Shown here piece by piece: positions 29,101 to 37,444 of a DNA stretch of 64,000 nt. The DNA is from Tritrichomonas musculus (Eukaryota; Parabasalia; Tritrichomonadida; Tritrichomonadidae). The notes under the pieces are model-generated. The model searched no databases. It was not told where the DNA came from and was given only the letters and a program-made list of their open reading frames with translations. Each line of letters begins with the position of its first letter. Positions within the stretch are counted from its first letter, which is position 1. The translations under genes and the position numbers were made by a program. The stretch lies in NCBI GenBank assembly GCA_039105265.1, contig JAPFFF010000002.1, positions 6,758,001-6,822,000 on the forward strand, given 5' to 3'.

Positions 29101-32100
29101 ACAAAGAATCAATGAATTAGAAAAAGATAATAATGACAAGCAAAACGACATCAATGCTAAGCAACAAAGAATTGAAGAACTTGAGCGCCAAAGCAACGAC
29201 AAACAAAATGATACAAACAGCAAGCAACAACAAATTAACGAATTAGAAAAAGATAATAGTGACAAACAAAATGACATTAATGCTAAGCAGCAAAGAATAG
29301 AAGAACTCGAGAGAGACAATAATGGCAAGCAACAAGATATCGACAACAAGCAAAATGATATCAATGCTAAGCAACAAAAGATTGATGAACTCGAGCGTTT
29401 GAATAATGACAAACAAAATGACATCAATGGCAAACAACAAAGAATTGAAGAACTCGAACGCTGGAATAATGATAAGCAGAATGATATTAATGCCAAACAA
29501 CACAGAATTGAAGAGCTAGAAAGAGACAACAATGCTAAACAACAAGATATCGACAACAAGCAAAACGACATCAATGGCAAACAACAAAGAATTGATGAAC
29601 TCGAGCGTTGGAATAATGACAAACAAAATGACATCAATGGCAAACAACAAAGAATTGAAGAACTCGAACGCTGGAATAATGATAAGCAGAATGACATTAA
29701 TGCTAAGCAACAAAGAATTGAAGAGCTAGAAAGAGACAATTCTGCTAAACAACAAGACATTGACAACAAGCAAAACGACATCAATGGCAAACAACAAAGA
29801 ATTGATGAACTCGAGCGTTGGAATAATGACAAACAAAATGACATCAATGGCAAACAACAAAGAATCGAAGAACTCGAACGCTGGAATAATGATAAGCAGA
29901 ATGACATTAATGCCAAACAACACAGAATTGAAGAGCTAGAAAGAGACAACAATGCTAAACAACAAGACATTGATAACAAACAGAACGATATTAATGGAAA
30001 GCAGCAAAGAATAAATGAACTTGAAAACGAGAATGGTTCATTAAAAGACAAGCTAAATGAACAAAATCAGCAATATGAACAAATATCCAAAGAACTTAAA
30101 GAAAAGAGCGATAATTCAGAAACACGAGCAATTGAACAGCAGAATGACATTAATGCCAAACAACAACATATTGAAGAACTTGAAAAAGATAATTCAGCTA
30201 AACAAAATGATATCAATTCCAAACAACAAAGAATCGAGGAGCTTGAACGCTTCAATAACGATAAACAAAATGATATCAATTCTAAACAACAAAGAATTGA
30301 AGAGCTCGAGAAAGATAGTAACGCAAAACAACAAGATATTGACAATAAACAAAATGAAATCAATGGAAAACAACACCGAATTGAAGAACTTGAAAAAGAT
30401 AATAATGACAAACAAAATGACATTAATTCCAAGCAACAAAGAATTGAAGAACTTGAACGCCAAGCTAATGACATGCAAAATGACATCAATGGTAAACAGC
30501 AAAGAATTGAAGAACTTGAACGTTGGAATAATGATAAACAGAATGATATCAACGGCAAACAACAAAGAATCGAAGAACTCGAGAAAGATAACAATGCAAA
30601 ACAGCAAGACATTGACAACAAGCAAAATGACATCAATGGCAAACAGCACCGAATTGAAGAACTTGAACAACAATGCAATGATAAACAAAATGATATCAAT
30701 GGCAAGCAACAAAGAATTGATGAACTTGAGCGTTGGAACAATGACAAGCAGAATGACATCAACGGCAAGCAACAAAGAATCGAAGAACTTGAACGCCAAG
30801 CTAATGACATGCAAAATGACATCAATGGTAAACAGCAAAGAATTGAAGAACTTGAACGTTGGAATAATGATAAACAGAATGATATCAACGGCAAACAACA
30901 AAGAATCGAAGAACTCGAGAAAGATAACAATGCAAAACAGCAAGACATTGACAACAAGCAAAATGACATCAATGGCAAACAGCACCGAATTGAAGAACTT
31001 GAACAACAATGCAATGATAAACAAAATGACATCAATGGCAAGCAACAAAGAATTGATGAACTTGAGCGTTGGAACAATGACAAGCAGAATGACATCAACG
31101 GCAAGCAACAAAGAATCGAAGAACTTGAGCGTTGGAACAATGATAAGCTGAATGATATCAACGGCAAGCAACAAAGAATAGAAGAACTCGAGAGAGACAA
31201 CAATGCCAAGCAGCAAGACATTGACAACAAGCAAAATGACATCAATGGCAAGCAACAACGAATAAACGACCTTGAGAAAGACAATAATGACAAGCAAAAT
31301 GATATCAATGCTAAACAACAAAGAATTGACGAACTTGAACGTTGGAATAGTGATAAACAAAATGACATTAATGCTAAGCAACAAAGAATTGAAGAATTAG
31401 AAAGAGACAACAATGCTAAACAACAAGACATTGACAACAAACAAAACGATATCAATGGCAAGCAACAACGAATAAACGACCTTGAGAAAGAAAACAATGA
31501 TAAGCAGAATGATATCAACGGCAAGCAACAAAGAATAGAAGAACTCGAGAGAGACAACAATGCCAAGCAGCAAGACATTGACAACAAGCAAAATGACATC
31601 AATGGCAAGCAACAACGAATAAACGACCTTGAGAAAGACAACAATGACAAGCAAAATGATATCAATGCTAAACAACAAAGAATTGACGAACTTGAACAAC
31701 AATGCAATGACAAACAAAACGACATCAATTGCAAACAACAGAGAATTGAAGAACTCGAGAGAGATAATTCATCCAAGCAACAAGACATTGATAACAAACA
31801 AAATGACATAAATGGCAAGCAACAAAGAATTGAAGAACTTGAACGTGAATGCAATGATAAGCAAAACGATATTAATGGCAAACAACAGCGAATCGAAGAG
31901 CTCGAGAAAGACAACAATGCTAAACAAGATGATATCAATGCCAAGCAGCATAGAATTGAGGAACTTGAAAAATACAATGATGACAAGCAAAATGATATTA
32001 ACAATAAAGAAAACGATATCAATGGCAAACAGCAACGAATAAACGACCTTGAGAAAGAAAATAGTGATAAGCAAAATGATATTAACGGCAAACAACAGAG

Positions 32101-35100
32101 AATTGAAGAACTTGAACATCAAAATAATGATAAACAAAACGATATCAATGCTAAGCAACAAAGAATAGAAGAACTAGAAAGAGACAACAATGCTAAGCAA
32201 CAAGACATTGATAACAAACAAAACGACATCAATGGCAAGCAACAAAGAATTGATGAACTTGAACGTGAATGCAATGATAAACAAAACGACATCAATGGCA
32301 AGCAACAAAGAATTGAAGAATTAGAAAGAGACAACAATGCTAAGCAACAAGACATTGACAACAAACAAAACGATATTAACGGCAAGCAACACCGAATTGA
32401 TGAACTTGAACGTGAATGCAATGATAAACAAAACGACATCAATGGCAAGCAACAAAGAATTGAAGAATTAGAAAGAGACAACAATGCTAAGCAACAAGTC
32501 ATTGACAACAAACAAAACGACATCAATGGCAAACAGCAAAGAATTGATGAACTTGAACAACAATGCAACGATAAGCAAAACGACATAAATGGAAAGCAAC
32601 AAAGAATTAATGAACTTGAGAGTCAAAATAACGATAAACAAAATGACATCAATGCTAAACAACAAAGAATAGAAGAGTTGGAAAGAGACAATAATGCAAA
32701 GCAACAAGATATTGACAACAAGCAAAATGATATCAACAGCAAACAACAACGAATTGACGAGCTCGAGCACCAAAATAATGATAAACAAAACGATATTAAT
32801 GCTAAACAGCAAAGAATTGAAGAACTCGAAAAAGATAACAACGCCAAACAACAAGACATTGATAACAAACAAAATGATATCAACGGCAAACAACAAAGGA
32901 TTGAAGAATTAGAACGAGATAATTCAGCTAAGCAACATGATATTGATAATAAACAAAATGACATTAATGCTAAACAGCAAAGAATTGAAGAACTCGAACA
33001 CCAAAATAATGATAAACAGAATGATATCAATGCTAAGCAACAAGACATTGATAATAAACAGAACGATATTAATGGCAAGCAACAAAGAATCGAAGAACTT
33101 GAACGTGAATGTAATGATAAACAAAACGATATCAATGCTAAACAGCAGCGAATCGAAGAACTTGAGCACCAAAACAATGATAAGCAGAATGATATCAACG
33201 GCAAGCAACAAAGAATAGAAGAACTTGAGAGAGACAACAATGCCAAACAACAAGACATTGATAACAAGCAAAATGACATCAATGGCAAGCAACAGCGAAT
33301 TGAAGAACTTGAACGCGAATGTAATGATAAGCAAAATGATATCAACGGCAAACAGCAGCGAATCGAAGAACTCGAAAGAGATAATTCAGCTAAACAACAA
33401 GACATTGATAATAAACAAAATGACATCAATGGCAAGCAGCAAAGGATCGAAGAACTTGAGCGTTGGAATAATGACAAACAAAATGACATTAATGCTAAAC
33501 AACAAAGAATCGAAGAGCTTGAAAGAGACAACAATGGCAAGCAACAAGATATTGACAATAAACAAAATGACATCAATGGCAAGCAACAAAGAATCGAAGA
33601 ACTAGAACGTGAATGTAATGATAAGCAGAATGACATCAACGGAAAACAACAAAGAATCGAAGAGCTTGAAAGAGACAGCAATGCTAAACAACAAGACATT
33701 GACAATAAGCAAAACGACATCAATGGCAAACAGCAGCGAATCGAAGAACTAGAACGTGAATGTAATGATAAGCAGAATGACATCAATGGAAAACAACAAA
33801 GAATTGAAGAGCTTGAAAGAGATAATTCAGCCAAGCAGCAAGATATTGATAATAAACAGAATGACATTAATGGCAAACAACAACGAATTGAAGAACTTGA
33901 GAGAGACAACAATGCTAAGCAACAAGACATTGACAATAAGCAAAACGATATCAATGGAAAACAACAACGAATTGAAGAACTTGAGCGTTGGAACAATGAC
34001 AAACAAAATGACATAAATGCCAAACAACAAAGAATTGAAGAACTTGAGCGTTGGAACAATGACAAACAAAATGACATTAATGCTAAACAACAAAGAATTG
34101 AAGAGCTTGAAAGAGATAATTCAGCCAAGCAGCAAGATATTGATAATAAGCAAAACGACATCAACGGCAAGCAACAAAGAATTGACGAACTTGAACGTTG
34201 GAATAGTGATAAAGAAAATGACATTAATGCTAAGCAACAAAGAATTGAAGAACTAGAGAGAGACAACAATGCCAAACAACAAGACATTGACAATAAGCAA
34301 AACGATATCAATGGAAAACAACAACGAATTGAAGAACTTGAGCGTTGGAACAATGACAAACAAAATGACATAAATGCCAAACAACAGAGAATCGAAGAAC
34401 TCGAAAGAGACAACAATGATAAACAGCAAGATATCGAAAACAAGCAAAACGATACAAACGGCAAACAGCAAAGAATCGAAGAATTAGAAAGAGACAACAA
34501 TGATAAGCAAAATGACATCAATGCAAAACAGCAAAGAATCGAAGAATTAGAAAGAGACAACAATGATAAGCAAAATGACATCAATGCAAAACAGCAAAGA
34601 ATCGAGGAATTAGAAAGAGACAACAGTGCTAAACAACAAGACATCGACAATAAGCAAAATGACATCAATGCTAAGCAACAAAGAATTGAAGAGCTAGAAA
34701 GAGACAACAGTGCTAAACAACAAGACATTGACAACAAACAAAATGATATTAACGCCAAACAACAACGAATTGAGGAACTTGAGCGTTGGAACAATGACAA
34801 GCAAAATGACATCAATGCAAAACAGCAGAGAATTGAAGAACTTGAAAGAGACAATTCAGCCAAACAACAAGACATTGATAACAAGCAGAATGAAATTAAT
34901 TCTAAACAACAAAGAATTGACGAGCTTGAGCGTGAAAATAGTGATAAGCAAAATGACATCAAGGCCAAACAACAGAAAATTGAAGAACTTGAGAGAGACA
35001 ACAATGAAAAGCAGCAAGAAATAGACAACAAACAAAATGAAATAAATACAAAGCAGCAATTAATCGAAGAATTAGAACAAAATAACAACTCTAAACAACA

Positions 35101-37072
35101 AACAGACAATACTAATAACGAGCAGCAAACAATTGATAATAATCTTATTCAAAATAAAGAAGCAAACTTAAACATAGGAGACAACGATAATAACGATAAT
35201 AATAATGATCAAGGAAGCACAGAAAATGAAGCTAACACGAAAGCTGAACAAAGTAACATCATTCTTAATAGTTTGTTCACTGGAGTTGAACAGACATTGC
35301 AACTTAAGAACGAATCAGAGCTAACAACAATTAATCAAAGAGTTGGCCAAATCAAGTCAAAGATCGACAAAACAGTCAATGATAAAAAGATCAAATTAAT
35401 GAGTTTAGATGAAAAGTACAATAGACTTGACAAGAAAGTTAAGAAACTCGAATCTAACGCCAAATCAGAAGCAGTTTCATCTTCTGAGAGAACAGTTTTT
35501 GACAGCAAACTTTCAAAGAAGAACAATGAACTCAAGAACATAAACAAGAAGAAAGAAGAACTTCAAAGTCAAATTGATTCACTCAACAATCTCAACAATT
35601 CATTACCGGATCCACAAACGAATGATATTGACAACTCAAATGATTTGAAGGCAGAGATCATTCAAAATCTTTTCTCTCATTCGGGAGATCCAGAAACAGA
35701 CAGAATTCTCAAAGTTATTCAATCATCAGATGATGAAAAAGAAAGCCCACTTTCAATTCAAATGACAAACACAATGGAAAAGATTTACAGTGTTCTTGAC
35801 ACAATGCAAGCAAATCAAGAATCACCAACAAGATCGTTTGATGTTGTTGATCGAGAAAGTTTGATGGCTTCGAATGTTCGCTTTGCTCGTTCTTTGGCAA
35901 ACATTAAAAAGAGCAACAATTCAAGCACGCGTCCTTCGCCCATTTTTGAAGATAATGATGAACCAATTGATGACATTGATGTCGACAATGCAAAAGAAAA
36001 TGAAGAGCAACAAATCAGTTATGATGAATTGAAACAGAAATATCGAGATCTTGCAATCAAGTGCAGGAAGCTCTACAAGGCCAACAAGCACTTATTAAAG
36101 ACAGAAGAAAAGATCAAAATGATGACCTTCTCTGTCTGTCCATTGCTTTCAAACTCAATCACGCCAGAGACCAGTTTTTACAGATTCTTCAAGCTTTTCA
36201 TATCACACTTCCCTGTGGTGATATCAACACGCGTTCATAAATGGGTCAAAGATAGATTCGATGTCATTTTAGACGCAATGGGCGAACTTTCAACTATGCT
36301 GGATACTCTCAATTCAAGGTTTTCGCAGGTTACAGGAGTTGGCCTTCAAATTCCAGAGAATCTTGATAGTGCAGAAGCGAAACAATTGAATGAAAATGTT
36401 CTTCAAAAGTATTCATTATTGTTGAAACAAGTTTTCCCTCAAACATTGAAGATCACTTCATTAACCGACTTCCAAGAAATTGAACAAAAATTGAAGAAGA
36501 CACTTTCGATTCAGCAATCAACTTTGAAGATGATTCCTGGATCGAAGGCTCCTTCAAGCGAGACCATTTATTCGTATGCTATCTCAATTAGGAAATCTCT
36601 TGCACCAGCAGCACCATTATTAACTTCTTCTTCGGCAATGAACTCAGAATTTGATATGAGTTTGTCAGAATTAAGCGAAAATGGTTCCGTTTCAGATGTG
36701 AGTGATAAAGATCCTTTTGTTCCTTCCTTGTCACAGACAGCTCCAGTAAAGAGCAACCAACAAAGACAAATCAATGAATTAATGTATGTCGCTACACATC
36801 CAACTTTATATGATGATTTGGTAACATCGTTGTGTCAAATTGTTGGCTTAGAACCACAAATTGAATCACAAGGAATTACTGAAGAAACCGTCTCATCTCT
36901 CCTTCAAGCTATCCATGAGAAGATTGATGAGAAAGATAAATTGTTGGATAGAATTCAAAAGAGATCAGCTTCATATCGCGAAAAAGTTGAAACATTCATT
37001 AATTCAGTGAGAACGAAATTACCACCGAGCGCACAAAAACAAGTTCAAACAATTTTGAACTACAAATTTTAG
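26120..37072 (+). CDS. Giant heptad-repeat coiled-coil protein (3650 residues)
   Basis: Unique N-terminal 450 residues (helical, acidic) precede a repeat array from about residue 454 to 2991. The array is made of 21-residue units (heptads IEELERW, NNDKQND, INGKQQR) and 28-residue units with one more heptad (KQQDIDN type), so the heptad register never breaks. Core positions a carry Ile/Asn/Ile and d carry Leu/Lys/Lys, giving a very polar rod. A non-repeat stretch near residues 1300-1340 splits the array. After it come an Asn/Asp-rich linker, further coils (about 3085-3200) and a conserved-looking helical C-terminal region (about 3290-3650). There is no signal or membrane segment. A fibrous cytoskeletal or Golgi-tether-like protein is plausible; I recognise no family. 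Confidence 0.9.
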   Translation: MSDFSPELITFNKSLITTARNFINSCSTNGLDYNSMKNRLENAFHQPVDIILSIIHDEFHDDDYQNRLKSIKIPALQRLAEEIIDFKMKNEPASKRSVGFDQSDPNYLEKQNRKLQKIQDSILNISKQSKSPKVKSILDSIDNNQPDTEKIIALLYALFQDSDIFTKYQNIEKRMANLCSKILKSLGNESYIDESTPFDKSEKIILEVFEQLKEKAKNPTQDAQMIDSLQAQIKDLTLALNAKNDNQTFAEKIEQHFQSLEDSLNNNKYDELLSDYKDAFNRIEEMSNSKNDLLIKNGSLETEKIILAQKVNRLKEENDKQREAINKLKEHIKSLPNSELSEEVINLLDDQSMSKSISDLLALQNGEVDQSSIIERSINSNDSNLESKIDQIEQRKSEIKELEQNAKAQQDMVKNLENKIESTKEEINQINQLKEECSQKQGLLDELDQKLIQKQNDINAQQQRIEELERDNNDKQNDINGKQQRIEELERWNNDKQNDINGKQQRIEELERDNNDKQNDINGKQQRIEELERWNNDKQNDINGKQQRIEELERWNNDKQNDINGKQQRIEELERDNNAKQQDIDNKQNDINGKQQRINDLEKDNNDKQNDINAKQQRIDELEHQNNDKQNDINAKQQRIEELERENNDKQNDINAKQRRIEELERQDNDKQNDSNGKQQRIEELERQSNDKQNDINAKQQRIEELERWNNDKQNDINGKQQRIEELERDNSAKQQDIDNKQNDINGKQQRINELEKDNNDKQNDINAKQQRIEELEHQCNDKQNDINAKQRRIEELERDNNNKQNDINAKQRRIEELERQDNDIQNDSNGKQQRINELEKDNSDKQNDINAKQQRIEELEHQSNDKQNDINSKQQRIDELERQNNDKQNDINAKQQRIEELERWNNDKQNDINAKQQRIEELERDNAAKQQDIDNKQNDINGKQHRIEELEHQNNDKQNDINAKQQRIEELERDNSAKQQDIDNKQNDINGKQQRINELEKDNNDKQNDINAKQQRIEELERQSNDKQNDTNSKQQQINELEKDNSDKQNDINAKQQRIEELERDNNGKQQDIDNKQNDINAKQQKIDELERLNNDKQNDINGKQQRIEELERWNNDKQNDINAKQHRIEELERDNNAKQQDIDNKQNDINGKQQRIDELERWNNDKQNDINGKQQRIEELERWNNDKQNDINAKQQRIEELERDNSAKQQDIDNKQNDINGKQQRIDELERWNNDKQNDINGKQQRIEELERWNNDKQNDINAKQHRIEELERDNNAKQQDIDNKQNDINGKQQRINELENENGSLKDKLNEQNQQYEQISKELKEKSDNSETRAIEQQNDINAKQQHIEELEKDNSAKQNDINSKQQRIEELERFNNDKQNDINSKQQRIEELEKDSNAKQQDIDNKQNEINGKQHRIEELEKDNNDKQNDINSKQQRIEELERQANDMQNDINGKQQRIEELERWNNDKQNDINGKQQRIEELEKDNNAKQQDIDNKQNDINGKQHRIEELEQQCNDKQNDINGKQQRIDELERWNNDKQNDINGKQQRIEELERQANDMQNDINGKQQRIEELERWNNDKQNDINGKQQRIEELEKDNNAKQQDIDNKQNDINGKQHRIEELEQQCNDKQNDINGKQQRIDELERWNNDKQNDINGKQQRIEELERWNNDKLNDINGKQQRIEELERDNNAKQQDIDNKQNDINGKQQRINDLEKDNNDKQNDINAKQQRIDELERWNSDKQNDINAKQQRIEELERDNNAKQQDIDNKQNDINGKQQRINDLEKENNDKQNDINGKQQRIEELERDNNAKQQDIDNKQNDINGKQQRINDLEKDNNDKQNDINAKQQRIDELEQQCNDKQNDINCKQQRIEELERDNSSKQQDIDNKQNDINGKQQRIEELERECNDKQNDINGKQQRIEELEKDNNAKQDDINAKQHRIEELEKYNDDKQNDINNKENDINGKQQRINDLEKENSDKQNDINGKQQRIEELEHQNNDKQNDINAKQQRIEELERDNNAKQQDIDNKQNDINGKQQRIDELERECNDKQNDINGKQQRIEELERDNNAKQQDIDNKQNDINGKQHRIDELERECNDKQNDINGKQQRIEELERDNNAKQQVIDNKQNDINGKQQRIDELEQQCNDKQNDINGKQQRINELESQNNDKQNDINAKQQRIEELERDNNAKQQDIDNKQNDINSKQQRIDELEHQNNDKQNDINAKQQRIEELEKDNNAKQQDIDNKQNDINGKQQRIEELERDNSAKQHDIDNKQNDINAKQQRIEELEHQNNDKQNDINAKQQDIDNKQNDINGKQQRIEELERECNDKQNDINAKQQRIEELEHQNNDKQNDINGKQQRIEELERDNNAKQQDIDNKQNDINGKQQRIEELERECNDKQNDINGKQQRIEELERDNSAKQQDIDNKQNDINGKQQRIEELERWNNDKQNDINAKQQRIEELERDNNGKQQDIDNKQNDINGKQQRIEELERECNDKQNDINGKQQRIEELERDSNAKQQDIDNKQNDINGKQQRIEELERECNDKQNDINGKQQRIEELERDNSAKQQDIDNKQNDINGKQQRIEELERDNNAKQQDIDNKQNDINGKQQRIEELERWNNDKQNDINAKQQRIEELERWNNDKQNDINAKQQRIEELERDNSAKQQDIDNKQNDINGKQQRIDELERWNSDKENDINAKQQRIEELERDNNAKQQDIDNKQNDINGKQQRIEELERWNNDKQNDINAKQQRIEELERDNNDKQQDIENKQNDTNGKQQRIEELERDNNDKQNDINAKQQRIEELERDNNDKQNDINAKQQRIEELERDNSAKQQDIDNKQNDINAKQQRIEELERDNSAKQQDIDNKQNDINAKQQRIEELERWNNDKQNDINAKQQRIEELERDNSAKQQDIDNKQNEINSKQQRIDELERENSDKQNDIKAKQQKIEELERDNNEKQQEIDNKQNEINTKQQLIEELEQNNNSKQQTDNTNNEQQTIDNNLIQNKEANLNIGDNDNNDNNNDQGSTENEANTKAEQSNIILNSLFTGVEQTLQLKNESELTTINQRVGQIKSKIDKTVNDKKIKLMSLDEKYNRLDKKVKKLESNAKSEAVSSSERTVFDSKLSKKNNELKNINKKKEELQSQIDSLNNLNNSLPDPQTNDIDNSNDLKAEIIQNLFSHSGDPETDRILKVIQSSDDEKESPLSIQMTNTMEKIYSVLDTMQANQESPTRSFDVVDRESLMASNVRFARSLANIKKSNNSSTRPSPIFEDNDEPIDDIDVDNAKENEEQQISYDELKQKYRDLAIKCRKLYKANKHLLKTEEKIKMMTFSVCPLLSNSITPETSFYRFFKLFISHFPVVISTRVHKWVKDRFDVILDAMGELSTMLDTLNSRFSQVTGVGLQIPENLDSAEAKQLNENVLQKYSLLLKQVFPQTLKITSLTDFQEIEQKLKKTLSIQQSTLKMIPGSKAPSSETIYSYAISIRKSLAPAAPLLTSSSAMNSEFDMSLSELSENGSVSDVSDKDPFVPSLSQTAPVKSNQQRQINELMYVATHPTLYDDLVTSLCQIVGLEPQIESQGITEETVSSLLQAIHEKIDEKDKLLDRIQKRSASYREKVETFINSVRTKLPPSAQKQVQTILNYKF
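27481..35094 (+). repeat. 7.6-kb tandem array of 63- and 84-bp units
   Basis: DNA encoding the repetitive rod of the giant protein, on the order of 100 units. Synonymous sites vary widely (AAC/AAT, CAA/CAG, AAA/AAG) while the protein pattern is constant, so most units are old and selected at protein level. A few blocks are almost identical and recent: 30461-30796 is repeated at 30797-31132 (336 bp), and 29581-29790 is followed by a near copy 210 bp on. Long open frames on the opposite strand and in other frames are consequences of the repeat. Confidence 0.92.
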
Positions 37073-37444
37073 ATTTTTTTTTTTTTTATAAATAAAACAT
37101 TTTAAAATATATATTAATTTTAATTATAGAATATTTCAGTATAATGAAATTACAATATTAAAAATCATCAACAACATGAAATTTTGTTAAATAATCATGA
37201 TAATCTTTTTTTTGCAACCTCTTGATACCTTTTTTGGGATAAAGTTTTATATTCTTCATTACAGAATTGATATCAATCGAATTTTCATCGGTAATATTTA
37301 TCAGATGATGATAAAATTAATTTATGAGATATTGATAAATTTCATAGCAGCTATAATTGTATTTTTATCGGTAAGTAATAGACAACAATCATTTTAATAT
37401 TTTATATAAAATATAAAAATATTAACGTCATACCAAATAAGATG
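37073..37444. other. Spacer between convergent genes
   Basis: AT-rich with a T run just after the giant gene stop. No gene seen. Confidence 0.5.

Noticed and set aside
27481-35094. Regular DNA repeats considered as a CRISPR array or satellite
   Set aside because: Units are contiguous, coding and in frame with no spacers; the organism is eukaryotic.
28978-35109. Very long open frames on the minus strand (up to 828 codons) rich in Ser, Leu and Cys across the giant repeat
   Set aside because: They are the antisense reading of the 63/84-bp repeat; its codon set happens to lack antisense stops. The plus frame has a full start-to-stop gene with heptad logic.
37197-37397. 66-codon plus-strand hydrophobic frame between convergent genes
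   Set aside because: Composition of spacer DNA; no start context or motif.
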